From the NCBI GenBank assembly GCA_028455995.1, contig JABELC010000003.1, forward strand, positions 1,984,001 through 2,048,000: a DNA stretch of 64,000 nt. The letters are read 5' to 3'. Shown here one piece after another: positions 22,523 through 35,600 of the stretch. Under the pieces are notes generated by a model that did not search any database, was not told the origin of the DNA, and saw nothing but the letters and a program-made list of their open reading frames with translations. Every line of letters begins with the position of its first letter. The first letter of the stretch is position 1. The position numbers were made by a program, and so were the translations under genes. This stretch comes from Scleromitrula shiraiana. Its lineage: Eukaryota; Ascomycota; Leotiomycetes; Helotiales; Sclerotiniaceae.

Positions 22523-23815
22523 TTATTGCATGACGATATCTTGTTGTTGATACGATGTTTGTTGGTATTGCTGCTGCTGCTGCTGCTGTTGCTGACTATA
22601 TTGCATCTGAGCTTGAGGAGTTGGTGTTATCGGACATCGAGGTGCGGAAGTTTGCTGATAACCTTTAATTTCATTCCCGTTGGCTGCGACGAAATACTCC
22701 CCTTCAGGAGTAATGGGTGGGGTGAGGTAGCCATTAACTACATGCTGTCCGTATACCTTCTGTGGGGTGCTATAGACGTCGTGATGTTGCATTGGCTTTT
22801 GAACCGCTACTGGCTCGGAAGGAGGAGTTGGTGGAGTTACGTGGCATTGGGACATAGCTGCTTGTTGGAGAAGGAATCGTCTAAGGATTTCCGATACTCT
22901 GGAGAGGTGAGGCGAAGCGTATTTCCTTGCGAGAACCGATGAGGGTTGATTGAGTTGTCTAGAAAGGCTTAACATCAATTCCGAGTCGACCTGTCCATAG
23001 GTATCTGTTTCGGGGCAGCCAAGAATATCTCTCGAAAGTGCCAACGACGCACGGGCCATATGAGAAGGTTTTACTGAGACGAATTCCTTGTGGTACAAAG
23101 CCATCTCGCAGATATACCACGACAAATGCTCCACAGTCATATCCTCATATTCAGGTCCTTCTAACAAAGCCAATTGAAGCCAACTATCAACAGTTGGGTG
23201 CCCAATCATCCACTCCAATGTATTCAGGACATGCCATTCCATTTGAGTGAACATCTCCTCATCATATAAAGAGCAGCACATCGATTTGAGTTCCCTTATC
23301 ATTGGTACACGCTCCTTTTTGTCTCCATACTTGGCAGCGATAAGCAGTGCAGCACAACCAACCAATTGATAATGTCTCTTGTAGACAACTCGACGTGAGC
23401 AGTATCGATCGAGAAGGTTAACGGCGAGGTGAAGAGTTTCGGGAAGGAGTTGAAAAGCTGAATGAGCCTCGATTAAAAAGTCGATAAGATAAGGTCTCAT
23501 GAACCATTGGATCTCCTGTTGAATTTCGATTGAGGCTACATCTGGCATAGTTGCATCCTATCAACAATGTTAGCAGTAGCCCACATGGAAAAAGTGCTTT
23601 AGTTCAGAGTAATTGACCTCCATCTGAGCCATGTGATCAATGATATCATCCATATAAGCATCACATGCTTGTCTAGATAACTCATTCGCCATGGCTTCTT
23701 GTCTCCTTCTTCCCATCATCTTAATATATTCTTGAGTATTGGGTCGAGGTTGTGATTGTTGTTGGAAGCCTGCATCTTCCACAAAAAATGTGTCACAAGG
23801 TTGATTGTAGGACAT
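22523..23815 (-). CDS. cln1: G1/S cyclin, Cln type, 410 aa
   Basis: Exon 1 (23618-23815, 66 codons) joins exon 2 (22523-23557) through a 60-bp intron (23558-23617) with a slightly unusual GTCAAT donor, a CTAAC branch and a GATAG acceptor. The protein has a cyclin box at about residues 70-200: EIQQEIQWFMRPYLIDFLIE, LAVNLLDRYCSRRVVYKRHY, QLVGCAALLIAAKYGDKKE and FTQMEWHVLNTLEWMIGHPT. This matches fungal G1 cyclins (Cln/Puc1 group) that activate the Cdc28/Cdk1 kinase at Start. The C-terminal tail is Pro/Thr rich with TPP and SP/TP sites, and ends in a polyglutamine stretch (nine Gln) encoded by a CTG/TGC repeat. Such a tail is typical of unstable cyclins controlled by phosphorylation. The upstream region is remarkably long and gene-free. 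Confidence 0.93.
22570..22594 (-). repeat. CAG repeat encoding the cyclin polyglutamine tract
   Basis: A run of CTG/TTG triplets (CAG/CAA on the coding strand) near the end of the cyclin gene encodes most of a nine-Gln tract, followed by further Gln-rich sequence. It is a candidate for length polymorphism. Confidence 0.8.
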
Positions 23816-25140
23816 TTTGAAGGTGGATTTCGATTGTTGTTGAGTTTGACTTTGATCTGGTGTAATAGTTGGGGAAGGAATGGACGTCTAGTTCTCCAGG
23901 AGCTTCGACCGACAGTGACTCTCGGTAGACACTGGATTGTTGTATTGTATTGTATTGTATTGTATTGGTTGTGTAAAAGGAATGTACTGTATCGTTCAAA
24001 TAGAATGATACTGAGTTGGATCGAATTAATTTATTAGTGAGCGGTGTAAGAGTTGAACTATATTAAAAAAATGAATGGCAATGGCTTTTTTTTTAAAAAA
24101 TAAAAAAAAAAGACCAAGAAAATGCAAAGTTGGATCCTTTTCTTGAAAGATGATATGGAAGCGATGGTAGCAGGCGAGATATCACTTTATAAAATTCCCG
24201 GACAAATTCTGCTTAAAAGGTGAACGAACAAATGGGATTAGCGAGATTTCATTCGGAGATTTCAAGAAAAAGGGAGGAACATCAATGATGAATGAAAAGG
24301 CGAGGAAATGGAATGTTCCGTTTCGTTGGACCGAGAACTACGTTCTACATGTAATACCTAGCTATGGAAAGAAGAAGGCAGAATGGTTGAAGGGAGTGTA
24401 GATGTTTTGGTGAGGAATTATAATCAAAGTTAATGGAAGTTATTTCAACTCACCAAAAGGTATAAAATATCCCCTAAATAGAAAGACTATCTTGGCAATC
24501 CAATGGATGTTTCGAGGATATAATCGAGTCGGCGAGGACGTTTTAATTATTCTAATTATTCACCGAAAAAGTAAAAGATGGGATGAACGAGTAAACGTCT
24601 CCAACCTTTGTCAAACTTTTTCAACCCTTTTCAACCTTTTTAGAACTTGTATGTGTATGAATTGAGATGCCGAGAAGTTATTCGAGATGAAGGAAAGAGG
24701 AGGAGGAGGAGGAGGAGGAACGTGGAGTGAGGATTGTGGAAGAATGTTCAAAAATCCAAGAAGAGATGTGCGATGTTTGGCATGTAAAATCTAAAGTAAG
24801 GAGATAAAAGAATTTAAAATGTCAGTCAATGCCTTGTTCTCTTCTTCTTCTTCTGCCTAGGTAATTGAATGAATGATAAATGAATGAATGGATGGATAGA
24901 TTATGGATAAATAAAAAGGATGGATATTTCAATTGATTGAATGGAAAACATTAGAATAGAATATAGAATTCATAAAAAAAAGAGAAAACAACCATGAATG
25001 TATGTATTGTATCTTATAATTTTATGATTCTATGATTCTGATCTAGGTATAACCAAGTATCAATTTGATTGGGATTAGGATTAGGATTGTGATTAGGATT
25101 GGGATTGGGATTGGGATATTTCTTTTTTTTGCTCACCTTG
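23816..25140 (-). promoter_or_regulatory. Cyclin-proximal upstream region / probable 5' leader
   Basis: No protein gene is visible. It contains a TATTG pentamer repeat (23941-23967), a GAGGAG tract near 24700 and a GGATTA/GGATTG tandem array (25073-25112). On the minus strand there are GTGAG donor-like sequences at about 24455 and 25137, so introns in a long 5' UTR are possible. The regulatory role is inferred from position only. Confidence 0.35.
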
Positions 25141-26875
25141 ACTTGAGAGATTTGTTATTGTCGAGTATGGTACCGTTATAATAAGTAATGGGTATATGGG
25201 TATATGGGTAATTCTTTCCTTCAAGGATAGGTCCAAGAGTTAGTCCAAGGTTGTTCGATCTTTTGATATTCTTTGCTGTCCTTTGGTTTATTTTCCCTCT
25301 TTTGTCTTTTCTCTCGTCTCTTTTCTTCAATTGTGAAATCAAATCTTAACTCCTTTTTTATCTTTTTCTTTTTTTTTTTATCTTTTTGAGATCTTATGAT
25401 TGAATTCGAAATTGGAGATTTGAAAACCAGGAAGGGGGAGATGGAGAAGGGGGGCTCAGATGTAGGTACCACTTTTGAGATGATAATAGAAGATTTATTA
25501 TTTCAAAACAAACAAAGTACCGATACCCTGAATTTTACCAAGAATAGATTTGGATTCGAGATAAAAATTGAAAGTGGAGTGCTTGTTTGCTCTTCAATAC
25601 TTTATTTAAAAAGATGAAAAATACCTTTCGGCCAGAAATAACAACTCAATTCTTCTTCTTCTTCTTATTCTTCTTCTTCGTCGTCTTGTTTTTTTTTTTT
25701 GGTGTTGTGGAAGTATGTATTTTTTTTTTTTCTGATTTTCAAAAGGAAGGTCGGATAAGGTATTTGGTGTAATATCTGTATCTGCGTTTGTTTGTTTGTT
25801 TGTTTGTTTGTCTGCTGAAGAGGTGAGATGAGAAGGATTCGTCGAGTGACGTGATAAGAGGAGGAGAGATAGAGAGATAGAGAGATAGAGGTGAATGTTG
25901 TGGTGGAGGAGGATGAGAGTCGAGTTGATAACTGAATTAAAACAATTGGATAAATAAAATAGATAAAATAGATATATTTTATTTATCTTTCAAGCTTTTA
26001 TTCAGAAATAACCAAATCTTCTAATTCTTAATCGTCGAGATATAGAAGAAGATGATTGAGCAAGAAGAGGAAGAAAGAGGATTATAGAGCGGTGAATTGA
26101 GGAAAGGTAAAGGTAAGGTGAAGAGGATAGGTATAAGGTGGAAGAGGAGGGGGGGAGGAGGATTGGTTCTCTCTTTTCTTTTTCTATTTTTCCCTTCTTC
26201 TTTCAACAAATTGAATTGAATTGAATAGAATAGAATAAAATAAAAAAAATGAATACTTGTAGAACTATTCAAAAAGATGATAGTTATGGACAAAAAGTCT
26301 CTAATCCACCTTAAGATAGAAAGAAGAAAAAGAAGAATTTATTCAGATGAGAATTATGTATGTATTCCGATTTTATTCAACTTTTTTTTTTCCCTCTCTT
26401 AACTCAAGGTCGAGAAGCTTTTCAACATAACAAGTAGTCAAATTAATAAATAATAATGTATTGATTGTATAATTATTTTATTCCAAAAAAAAAAGAAGAA
26501 GCCCCTTTCTTTTCTTGATTTAACTTTTATTATTATTTAAATAAAATGATTTAATTAATAAATAGAAGTTAATTCAAAAAGGAATGAAGGTAAAGGGAGG
26601 TAAGTTAGAAAAAAGAAAGCAAAGAATAGAGAGAAAAGAGAGTAGGAGGAGTAGGAGGAGAGGAGGATGTAGAAGAAGGTTGAAGTGAGGAAAGAAGAAG
26701 AAAAAAAAGGTGTGATAAAATAAATACTGACTGACTGAATTGAAAGAATTGGCTATGTAATCGAACTGAAGGAAGTCTGTCTGGATCTGTATTAGAATTG
26801 GTTTGGTACTATACACTGCCTACTATGTAATAATAATAATAAGTGCTGTTCCGTCCGTACTGGGTATAATTGATA

Positions 26876-26956
26876 TTGGTATAGGTATAGGTATTGGTAT
26901 TAGTATTGGTATTAGTATTGGTATTGGTACTGTGACTGTGACCGTGACTGTGACTG
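26876..26956. repeat. Hexanucleotide GGTATT/GGTATA array followed by TGTGAC array
   Basis: Successive GGTATT, GGTATA and AGTATT units run into tandem TGTGAC/CGTGAC units. Any open frame across it encodes only repeated Gly-Ile and Thr-Val dipeptides, which argues against a gene. Confidence 0.8.
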
Positions 26957-27699
26957 TGCTGAAGAGAGTTTTAGTTACTAGAAGAGAAGTCTTTCTTAGG
27001 TTAGATGATTCAATTCATCTATCATCCATCATCTATCATCCATCATCTATCATCCATGAATCCATGAATCCATGAATGAATCCATGAATCAATCCATGAC
27101 CATCCACCACCCACCCACCAATATGCGATGCAGCACTTTACCTAGGTAGAGAACCCTTGTCGATAAAATAATAAAATATTAGTAAAAAAAGATGAGATCT
27201 AATACAAATCAAGTCTAGTTAGAAAAATAACTCCTTCACCCCCGGAACCAGTAGATGCATAACTAAATAAGCCCACCACCAAAGGTACTCCAAGGCTAAA
27301 GGAAGGAAAGGAAAGGAAGTGCTGGGTACCTTTTTTATCTCTTACGTCTTTCCCTGTTTGATTTCTCTTAAACCTAGGCGTAGGTACGTACTAGGTACCC
27401 GTGAACACGCTATACTAAAATACTAGACTAGACTACCCGGTATGGATATAAAGTTATGAATTAGCTTAGTAATCCTCCTTTTTTTTTAAAAAAGAGATCT
27501 CACAATAATGTCAAAACATATCTTTTGTGCTATGAATGAATATCTATCTATATGTATATCTTTTATGTCGGGTCAATGTTAAACAAGGCCTTGGAGTGCA
27601 TGTAGATGTAAGAGCAAAAGAGTTTTAAGTTTGAAATTTCCAAGTTTCTTCCATTTCTTCTGGATTCTAGTTAATCTAGGCTGATGTTACTTCCATCCA

Positions 27700-27815
27700 T
27701 TCTATTCATCATTATCATCCATCATCATCCATCCATTTTATTCATCATCATCATCCATCATCATCCATCCATTTTATTCATCATCATCATCATTATCATC
27801 ATCCATCATCATCAC
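27700..27815. repeat. CATC/ATC tri- and tetranucleotide array
   Basis: About 115 bp of interrupted TCATC, CATCC and ATTTTATTCATC units, with a longer unit repeated about three times. Confidence 0.75.
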
Positions 27816-29383
27816 CGAGATTATCATTCCATATAAAAAGTTAAAATCTTAGAAAGATTCAGAAATTCAATATATAGATAAATAAATAAATAACATAATT
27901 GGTCAATTGAAGTAAAAGATGGGGTTTATAGTTCGTGTGTATTATCCAATGAAATGATCAATTCACCAGGTGATTGACTACGGTGGACATGGATTCTTAT
28001 TAATTGATTAATTCGTTCCGTTCTCTTTTGAATGGATTTACTTATTAGTTACTAATAACTGTAGATACCCCAGCACTATGTACATACATACATACATACA
28101 TATATATAAACATAACCTCCAAGTATAAATCCAAAGCATCGTTCATTCGTTCCATGCGTGATACATTCAACCATGCCATTCATTGTATTATAAACTAGGA
28201 GCGCTGGGCCAACATCCGGAAACTCCACAATCAATCCAATTCAATGTCAATGTCAATGTAATGTAATGTAATGTGATTGTAAGAAAATTTATTATTACTC
28301 TTAAGTGCTTCTAGCCGTTTCATGGTATGGAGATTGTACTAATCATTATTAAAATGTTTTGACCCCCTTCACTTCACATCCTCACATCCTCACATGCACG
28401 CGTTTTGGTCGTGGATTTTTCGTGGTCATTTAAGCTTTCGAGTATATATATGCATCCACATACATACCATACCATACATACATACATACTATGTACTCAT
28501 CGAGAATTATTTAAGGGGATAGATAATAATGAAGGAAGACCTAGAAATAAATCCTTACCAATAAATAGCCAGCCATACACAAAATCTCATCATGATACAT
28601 ACCTAGGAAGAACATCATATCATGGTTCATGCATGTTTTGTTATAAATATCTATCAATGAATGCAAGAAACAAATTCCCTAGCTACCAATCAACCATTTC
28701 AACGCCATTTATAACTAAACATGATCGAGGTAACACGACATATATATGTATATAAGTTTTCTATTGTATTAACTATCCAACGAACCAACCATCCATCCAT
28801 CTATTCCATTCCATTCTATTCTCGAACATCCGCCAGACTTATAATAATTGATCATCGTGCATGCATGCATGCATACATGCGTGAACCACGATCGAATCGC
28901 CTGTCCGTCCATATTGTACGATTGATACTCGAGGCTCTTTCTTCATCACATCACAAGTTTCACAACCAAGATTGTGTATCGCATGTGTAGATCTCAACCT
29001 AGGCATACACGTCCACCCAGCTGTAACCATCAAACCAGCCAACCCGCCAACAAGCCAAACATGCACTGACAATGCCAGATTTCGAAACCTTAAATATTTG
29101 TACTGGAAACAGATTGGACGGGACGGACGTCTATCGCGCTGTCTCTATGTAGACCTTTCTGTCCCTCATTCCTTAAGTGCTATCGCAACTTAAAACTTAA
29201 TGTTTGGTTTTTACTACATATATATATATATATATACATACATATATACATCATACCTTAGCCTGTCCAGTCAATAACTAGTAACTACCAACTACCAACT
29301 ACCAACTACCAACTACCCCCTACCCCAGACCTCCTCACCCCCATGCTCTATTCCTCCTCCCTCATCCCTTCCAGCCCCCATCT

Positions 29384-29420
29384 ACCATCCATCCATCCAT
29401 CCATCCATCCATCCATCCAT
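29384..29420. repeat. CCAT tetranucleotide microsatellite
   Basis: About nine tandem CCAT units. Confidence 0.85.
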
Positions 29421-29857
29421 TTACAGATACATACAGTATGTAGATTGAAACCGTTAACCGTTACCCATTAACCGTTACCCATTAACCATTAACCGTTAAC
29501 CAGTAACCATTACTCCAAACGATTAATCTCCCCCCAACCCCCCTAGACGCGTGAACATATAGATAATTAGAATTAGAATCATAATTATATCGATCCAAAC
29601 GTCCGTCCACCACCTACTTAATAAGAGAGAGTAATATAATAAATAAGTAGACCGACCCAACCGGCACCGGCACCGGCACCGGCCCACTCCACTCACCCAC
29701 CGCGCCGCGTTACAGGCTATATAGAGATAGATAGTAATTCTACACCAAACCAGCTAGCTAGCTAGGAAAGGAAGTTCGCTTGCTTGCTTGCTCACTCGCT
29801 CGCTTGCTCGCTCGTGTGGTCGATAGCGAGAAGGAAATTTTACTTGATGTCTGGCTG

Positions 29858-29858
<1 letters not shown>

Positions 29859-29916
<58 letters not shown>

Positions 29917-29917
29917 A
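29859..29917. repeat. ATCT tetranucleotide microsatellite
   Basis: About fourteen perfect tandem ATCT (GATA) units, one of the longest pure microsatellites in the window. Confidence 0.88.
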
Positions 29918-32239
29918 CTATACGTACAGCGCTGAGCTTGCCTATATCAAATCCAAATCAAATCTAAACCAAATCAAACTAATATCTCGTCCCCGCTTAC
30001 CAGGTCCTCGACGCGTTCGAACGAACGCGGATCTTAACATACTTACTCTACTTACTCTACTTACTACCTTCACTGTTTTACCGCTGGGTGTGTGCCAGAT
30101 TATCTGTTTATCATCATCGTCGTCGTCATTATCGGTGGCATTGTAATCGGTGGCATTGTAATTCTGGTTTCACTGGTTGGATGATATCTGTTGATCGGGA
30201 TCGGATGACGATCTCATGGTAAGCTAGGTAGGTACAGTAGGTATTTGAATAGTCTCAAGAGAGGTGGAAAAATCAAGAGAAAGAAAGAAAGATACGGTTA
30301 TTCACGTGTTTGGTTTTCTATGCATGTAGGATGGATTGAGAAGAGGGCTTGTTTGTATCATCCATTGGATATCCATCCGTGTTTATTTATCGGATACGGT
30401 ATTATTATTATTATTGTTATTGCGGGATCGATACCGTATTCTCTTCTAGATCTATCTTTATAAATACTTAATTCAACTCACCGAATTTTTCTCTTCTCTC
30501 ATCTACTTCTACTTCTACTTCTACTTCTACATCCACATTCGCATCTACAATACAGTACAATACAATACAATACAATATAATGCAATACAATAGTTCTATA
30601 ACATAGTATCCATAACCCAACCCCTCCAGTTCAATCAAATCAAATCAAATCAACCACCAACAAACTTACACTATTCCTCCCAACCACCCAAACTAACTAA
30701 CTAAGTAACCAACCAACCAACCCACCAACCAACGGGGAAAGAAAAAGAAAAAGAAGAAAGAAGAAAAAAGAAGAAAAAAAAACTCAACCATCACATTCCA
30801 AGCAAAGAAAAATTTCTCTTCAAAACTCCGCCCATGGTGGAGTGGAGAAAATGAAGATATATATATATATAATCAGAACATGATTCTCGGGGGGGTGACG
30901 ACCGACATGTTTATGTAAAAGATCCATTCGATAATGATACTCTGTACGCTCTACTCTACTCTACTCTGTATGTACATGTGTGTAGCTCCATCCTTTTCGA
31001 ATTTTTTTTTTTTTCAGCCTCATAAAAAATGTTTTGGTTTGAGGTTTTCGGTTGGTCGATGCTGGGATGGGATGCTGGGATGCTGGGATGGGTGGGCTTA
31101 TTGTAGGAGATGTTGATGTTGATGTTGATATTTACTATGTACTATGTACTATGTACTATGTATGTATGTATGCGGAGAAATGGATCTAAGGGTCTTTTTT
31201 TTTCTCTTTGCTTTTTCTCTTCCGTGCTGGTGGATGCATGCATGCATGCATGCATATGGGTATATTGTTCATCTCCACTGCGTAGGAAGAGATTTTGTAT
31301 GGTACCGGTACTGGATGGATATTCTTTATGAATCTACGACGACGATGTGTAATATAATTGAAGCTTTTTCTCTTCACTTCTCTTGGCTTCTCTTCACTTC
31401 ACTTCACTTCACTTCTCTTCCCTTCCGTCAGACCCGGTTGCCCCATATACCATACCGGGAAAGACAATTGCAAGAGGGGAGCCTGTGTGTAGGTTTATGC
31501 TTGTTTGCATTATTTATTCAATTGTATACTGCATATTCAATTGTACTTCCGTATACTGCACTGCACATTCATTAGATAGTGTGAATAACATAGCATAGAT
31601 AGTGTGAATAGCATAGATAGCATAGCATAAGAGATGTAGTATAAATAAAGTTATACTATTTATGTACGCTAATCGACACGCTACTTGTACGCTATACTGT
31701 ACTATACTGTACTATACTCTACGCTAGGTTTTGAGGTCGGTCGCTCTTGGCTGGCCTAACGATACTTGGGTGTGATGTGATGGTTAGTGTGGGAAGAATT
31801 ATTGTGTGTTAGATAGGAGGTGGTTAGTCGGTCTTCTAGTTACATAGTTAGGAAGGACGGCTAGACATCATATCATATCATATCATATCACATCACATCA
31901 TTAATGAATGAATGAACAAACAACCGTTTCCCTTTCCGTTTCCGTTTCCGTTTGATCTGATCTATATGATTTTGTTTCAGATAGGTTTTAATCTTTATTA
32001 TATCCTATCTGAACTGAACTGACACAACGGTAACAAATTGATCAACAGAGGTAAACGACGGAAAAACAGTACTATATGCATGTTTCGAATCCTCCGCTCC
32101 CTTACCTCCCATTCCTGTATATATAGCTACATCATCACACCCATACATACATACATACATACATAATACATACACGATATGTACGATCACTCCTTACTAC
32201 AAACAGAGCAGCCAACATACGTATAGTTTAGATAGTACC

Positions 32240-32244
<5 letters not shown>

Positions 32245-32271
<27 letters not shown>
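32245..32271. repeat. AT dinucleotide microsatellite
   Basis: About thirteen AT units; it can form a cruciform or slipped structure. Confidence 0.85.
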
Positions 32272-32275
<4 letters not shown>

Positions 32276-32404
32276 GTAGATTCGACGGAGCGTCGTACTA
32301 CTTGAAGTAACAAGTATGGTAATAATAATGAGGCTCTAAGCTATTACTAAACCAAGCCAAGAAAAGGAAAGGAAAGGAAAGGAAGGATACGCGTGCTCAT
32401 GTAG

Positions 32405-32436
32405 AAGACGAGACGAGACGAGACGAGACGAGACGC
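32405..32436. repeat. GACGA pentanucleotide microsatellite
   Basis: About six tandem AGACG units. Confidence 0.85.
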
Positions 32437-32663
32437 GATGCCATTGATGGGGTTGGATTGGATTTGGGAATTCGTGTTTCTTACATACATACATATATGG
32501 ATGAATAGCTAGCATGATATAATGTGATTGCAGATATGCAATGTAGCTTATTTACTTATTAGTCTGTTTGTTTGTTGGTTGGTTTATTGATTTATTGGTT
32601 TATTTATTGATCTTGAAGCGATTATATCGTAGTCGGCGATGAATAAAATAGGATGGGATGGAT

Positions 32664-32684
32664 GTACGTACGTACGTACGTACG
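32664..32684. repeat. TACG self-complementary tetranucleotide repeat
   Basis: About five GTAC/TACG units; the tract is its own reverse complement. Confidence 0.8.
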
Positions 32685-35600
32685 GTGATGATGTACGAAA
32701 GAATGCATAGATAGACAGCACTATAAAGTGCTAACCGAGGTTCAGTACTTGCCTGATGCATAATTAACATCCATCCAATGATAGATAATATATCTTCATA
32801 TTGATCCGTTTGTTACAATTGTTCAGACTTAGGGTTGGTATTATCTAGTCGATGTCAATATTTACGTCCGTATATCTACACGATTCATGGATTCTTCACT
32901 GCCCACCACCACCTACCTAAACCATCCAACCAACCTGTTTTCCGATCAATCTAGCCCTCTATCCATCCCTCTCTCCAAGACGATCAACACATTACCCCGC
33001 TACCGCTACCGCTACGTTATCTACTATATCTATATAGTACCTACTAGTAATATGCCGAAAAAGTATATAGCATAGCAAAGCATCAAACACAATACAATAC
33101 AATACATGCGCCAAATAACCTTCTTCCACTACATGATCCATGGATATGATATAACATGATATTCAGGTGCAAGAAATGGCGTCAGTTAGTTACTTTGCCT
33201 CGCTATGACAATGCAAATTTGAAAATTCAAAATCATCACGAAACCACTTTACGCGTCCGATTCGTCTCAGCGCGTCTTCTTAAAACTTGCTTTACTTTAT
33301 ACCTAAGTTTCCACCACCAACCGCCAAATGTTTGGAATTAAATTATATCAAATCAAAGCAAATTGAATTGATTTGATTTGATTTGAATGCATGTACGCAC
33401 GGGAATTATCTGTCAATGCATTCATGTACCTAGGTATGATGTATGTATGAGGTATGTATGATGTATGTAATACTTTCAATCAATCATGGCGTACATACAT
33501 GCTCTGCATACGTTAGTTAACTTTCTTACATACATACATACATACCGAGTATGAGAAATCAGCCTCATTTTATTCTACTGTAATGTACTTATTCAAAAAT
33601 CGCGAACCTGACACGATAATAGTCTATCTATAACCCAATTTTATGAGGGGAGTACGCGGATCTACGTGACGCTTTGTACGTGGTGTGCTTTAGTGTGGTG
33701 TGGTGTGGTATCGATACTTTACTTTGCGGAAACTAGTTTAAGTAGGTATCTGACGCCGGAGAACCAACGAGTATGAGACCATACGATACGGGAGAAAAAG
33801 CAGGGAAGGAATCAAATCGTATCAGACCAACAACACGGTTCGTTATATATGTCTGCTAGGTAGGAGATACCTTCTACATGTAGTAGGTGTATGAGTAAAG
33901 CTGAAGCTACAGTACCTATATCTAGGTAGGTACGAGGTATGTATACATAGTATGTACTGTAGATGTAATCAGTGTGGTATGTGGTTAGTATACGCAATAA
34001 AGAGGCCGATCAGCCCTGAATTGTAACGTTGAGCGGCTGCGTAGATGAAGTGGATTGGTGAGTGTGGATTTGGGGTCTACGTGTGTGGTGTGGTGATGTG
34101 ATGCTGGTGAGGGGATTGCATGGTTTTGTATGGTTTTCTTGTGTACTGTGCCAGTCTTACTTACTTATTTACTGTGTATAGTATGTACGTGTGTATGTAA
34201 AAAGGATAAAAAGGAAGAAATAGGAAACATAGGACCGTGCCGTCATTTCATATAACAAACTGTGTGCTTGTATGTAGGTGTCGTGTGTGTGGCTGAATAT
34301 TGAATCTCACTGGTGATCGATCCATAGAGGACAGCTGCAAAAATAGTACCATGAACCCAATCAATGATCTTCTTTATCCAGTCCTGAATCGAATTGAACT
34401 GTTGGAATTTTCTTTCTTCACGTACAATAATGCAAATTGCCTTTCAGCCCACACACTCATTCATTGCAACCCTAACTACGCTACGAGGCTACATGTCCGT
34501 AATATCATACCATCGCATATCATACGAACTTACGAGAAAGTTCCGCTGATCAAACATCCTATCTTACAATACGGAAATACAGTACTATACTATTGATATC
34601 ACCAAATGTACAATACCTCCGTAATTCACAAACAAAAGCAGAAACATAAAGCGCAATAATATCCGAATCACAAACATCATTTCGCCTCCAAGACCCTCGT
34701 TTCGATCTCTTCGTACATACAATACAATGCAAACCAATAATCGCATGTGCATACCCAAATAGCCCATAAAATCCTGTAGGTAGGACCGTAGGGGAAATTG
34801 ATGTATGTATGCACGTACATTTAGAAAGCTTCTGGAAGATGGGTTTAGAAATTAGAATCCCGAGTGACTGGGATTTTTGAGGGGGGGGCATGGGATTGGC
34901 ACAATTGGCATGGGATTCATTTGGGGTTGCTTGCTTAAGCGAGATGGGATGAAGGGGTGGGAGTGGGGTGGAAGTGGGTTTGCTTATGCATGTATGTGAT
35001 GCAATTATCCCCTTTTATTTTTTTGCGTGGTATTGGATGAATGGTGGATGGATAGATGGGATGGTTGATATGAAATGTATTATTTAAACTTTGCTTTACT
35101 GTATATACAATGCTTTAATTTATTACGAGTTCCGGGAAATTTTCTAATTTTCCGAGTCATTTTGTGTGAATAGTTGCAATTTCTTACATAGATAGGTAGG
35201 TATTCGGGTTTATATGGTAATTTCTCTCTCTCTCTTCTTGAGTAATACTCGATCAATATTGGTACAGAACACCGATTGGCAGCATTGAGAACCGAAAAAT
35301 ATATACAGATGAAGCTAGTGCATTCATTCGAAAATTATACATGCCATGCACATTACATCATGTCCTTCCTTCCTTCTCCCCATGAAAGCACAATGATCAT
35401 ATCACCTTAACCTCATTATATATCACATACACAAGTACCTTCAATATCTGGAAGTCAGTCAAGTGTCTACACAACATACTTCATACTTCATGCTTCATAT
35501 GCATCAATCCTATATTCCATCTTCCCTCGTTCCATCCCATTTCATTCTATGTCATGCCATCTCATAATCATCGCATTAGAAAAAAGGAACTATGTGCAAC

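Larger units (their letters stand above)
25141..31000. other. Gene-free region, microsatellite-rich, part 1
   Basis: Dense in simple repeats: TTTG (25786-25811), a GGTATT/GGTATA array turning into a TGTGAC array (26876-26956), CATC arrays (27700-27815), CATA (28081-28102), TACCAACT (29283-29315), ACCGTTAACC-like (29451-29510), CCAT (29384-29420) and ATCT (29859-29917). All open frames are short, without domains, and made largely of repeat-derived residues such as poly-Ile or poly-Tyr/Leu. I see no tRNA or rRNA. Confidence 0.6.

Noticed and set aside
25073..25112. GGATTA/GGATTG array considered as telomeric repeat
   Set aside because: The unit is not TTAGGG, the array is short and internal, and it is flanked by ordinary intergenic DNA.
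26803..27075. Open frame encoding repeated Gly-Ile and Thr-Val
   Set aside because: The residues are produced entirely by a hexanucleotide microsatellite.
27700..29917. Regularly spaced repeats considered as a CRISPR array
   Set aside because: They are simple tandem repeats without unique spacers, in a eukaryotic sequence.
29784..30146. Frame with a Leu-Ser-Ile-Tyr tandem
   Set aside because: It is derived from the ATCT microsatellite and has no domain beyond it.
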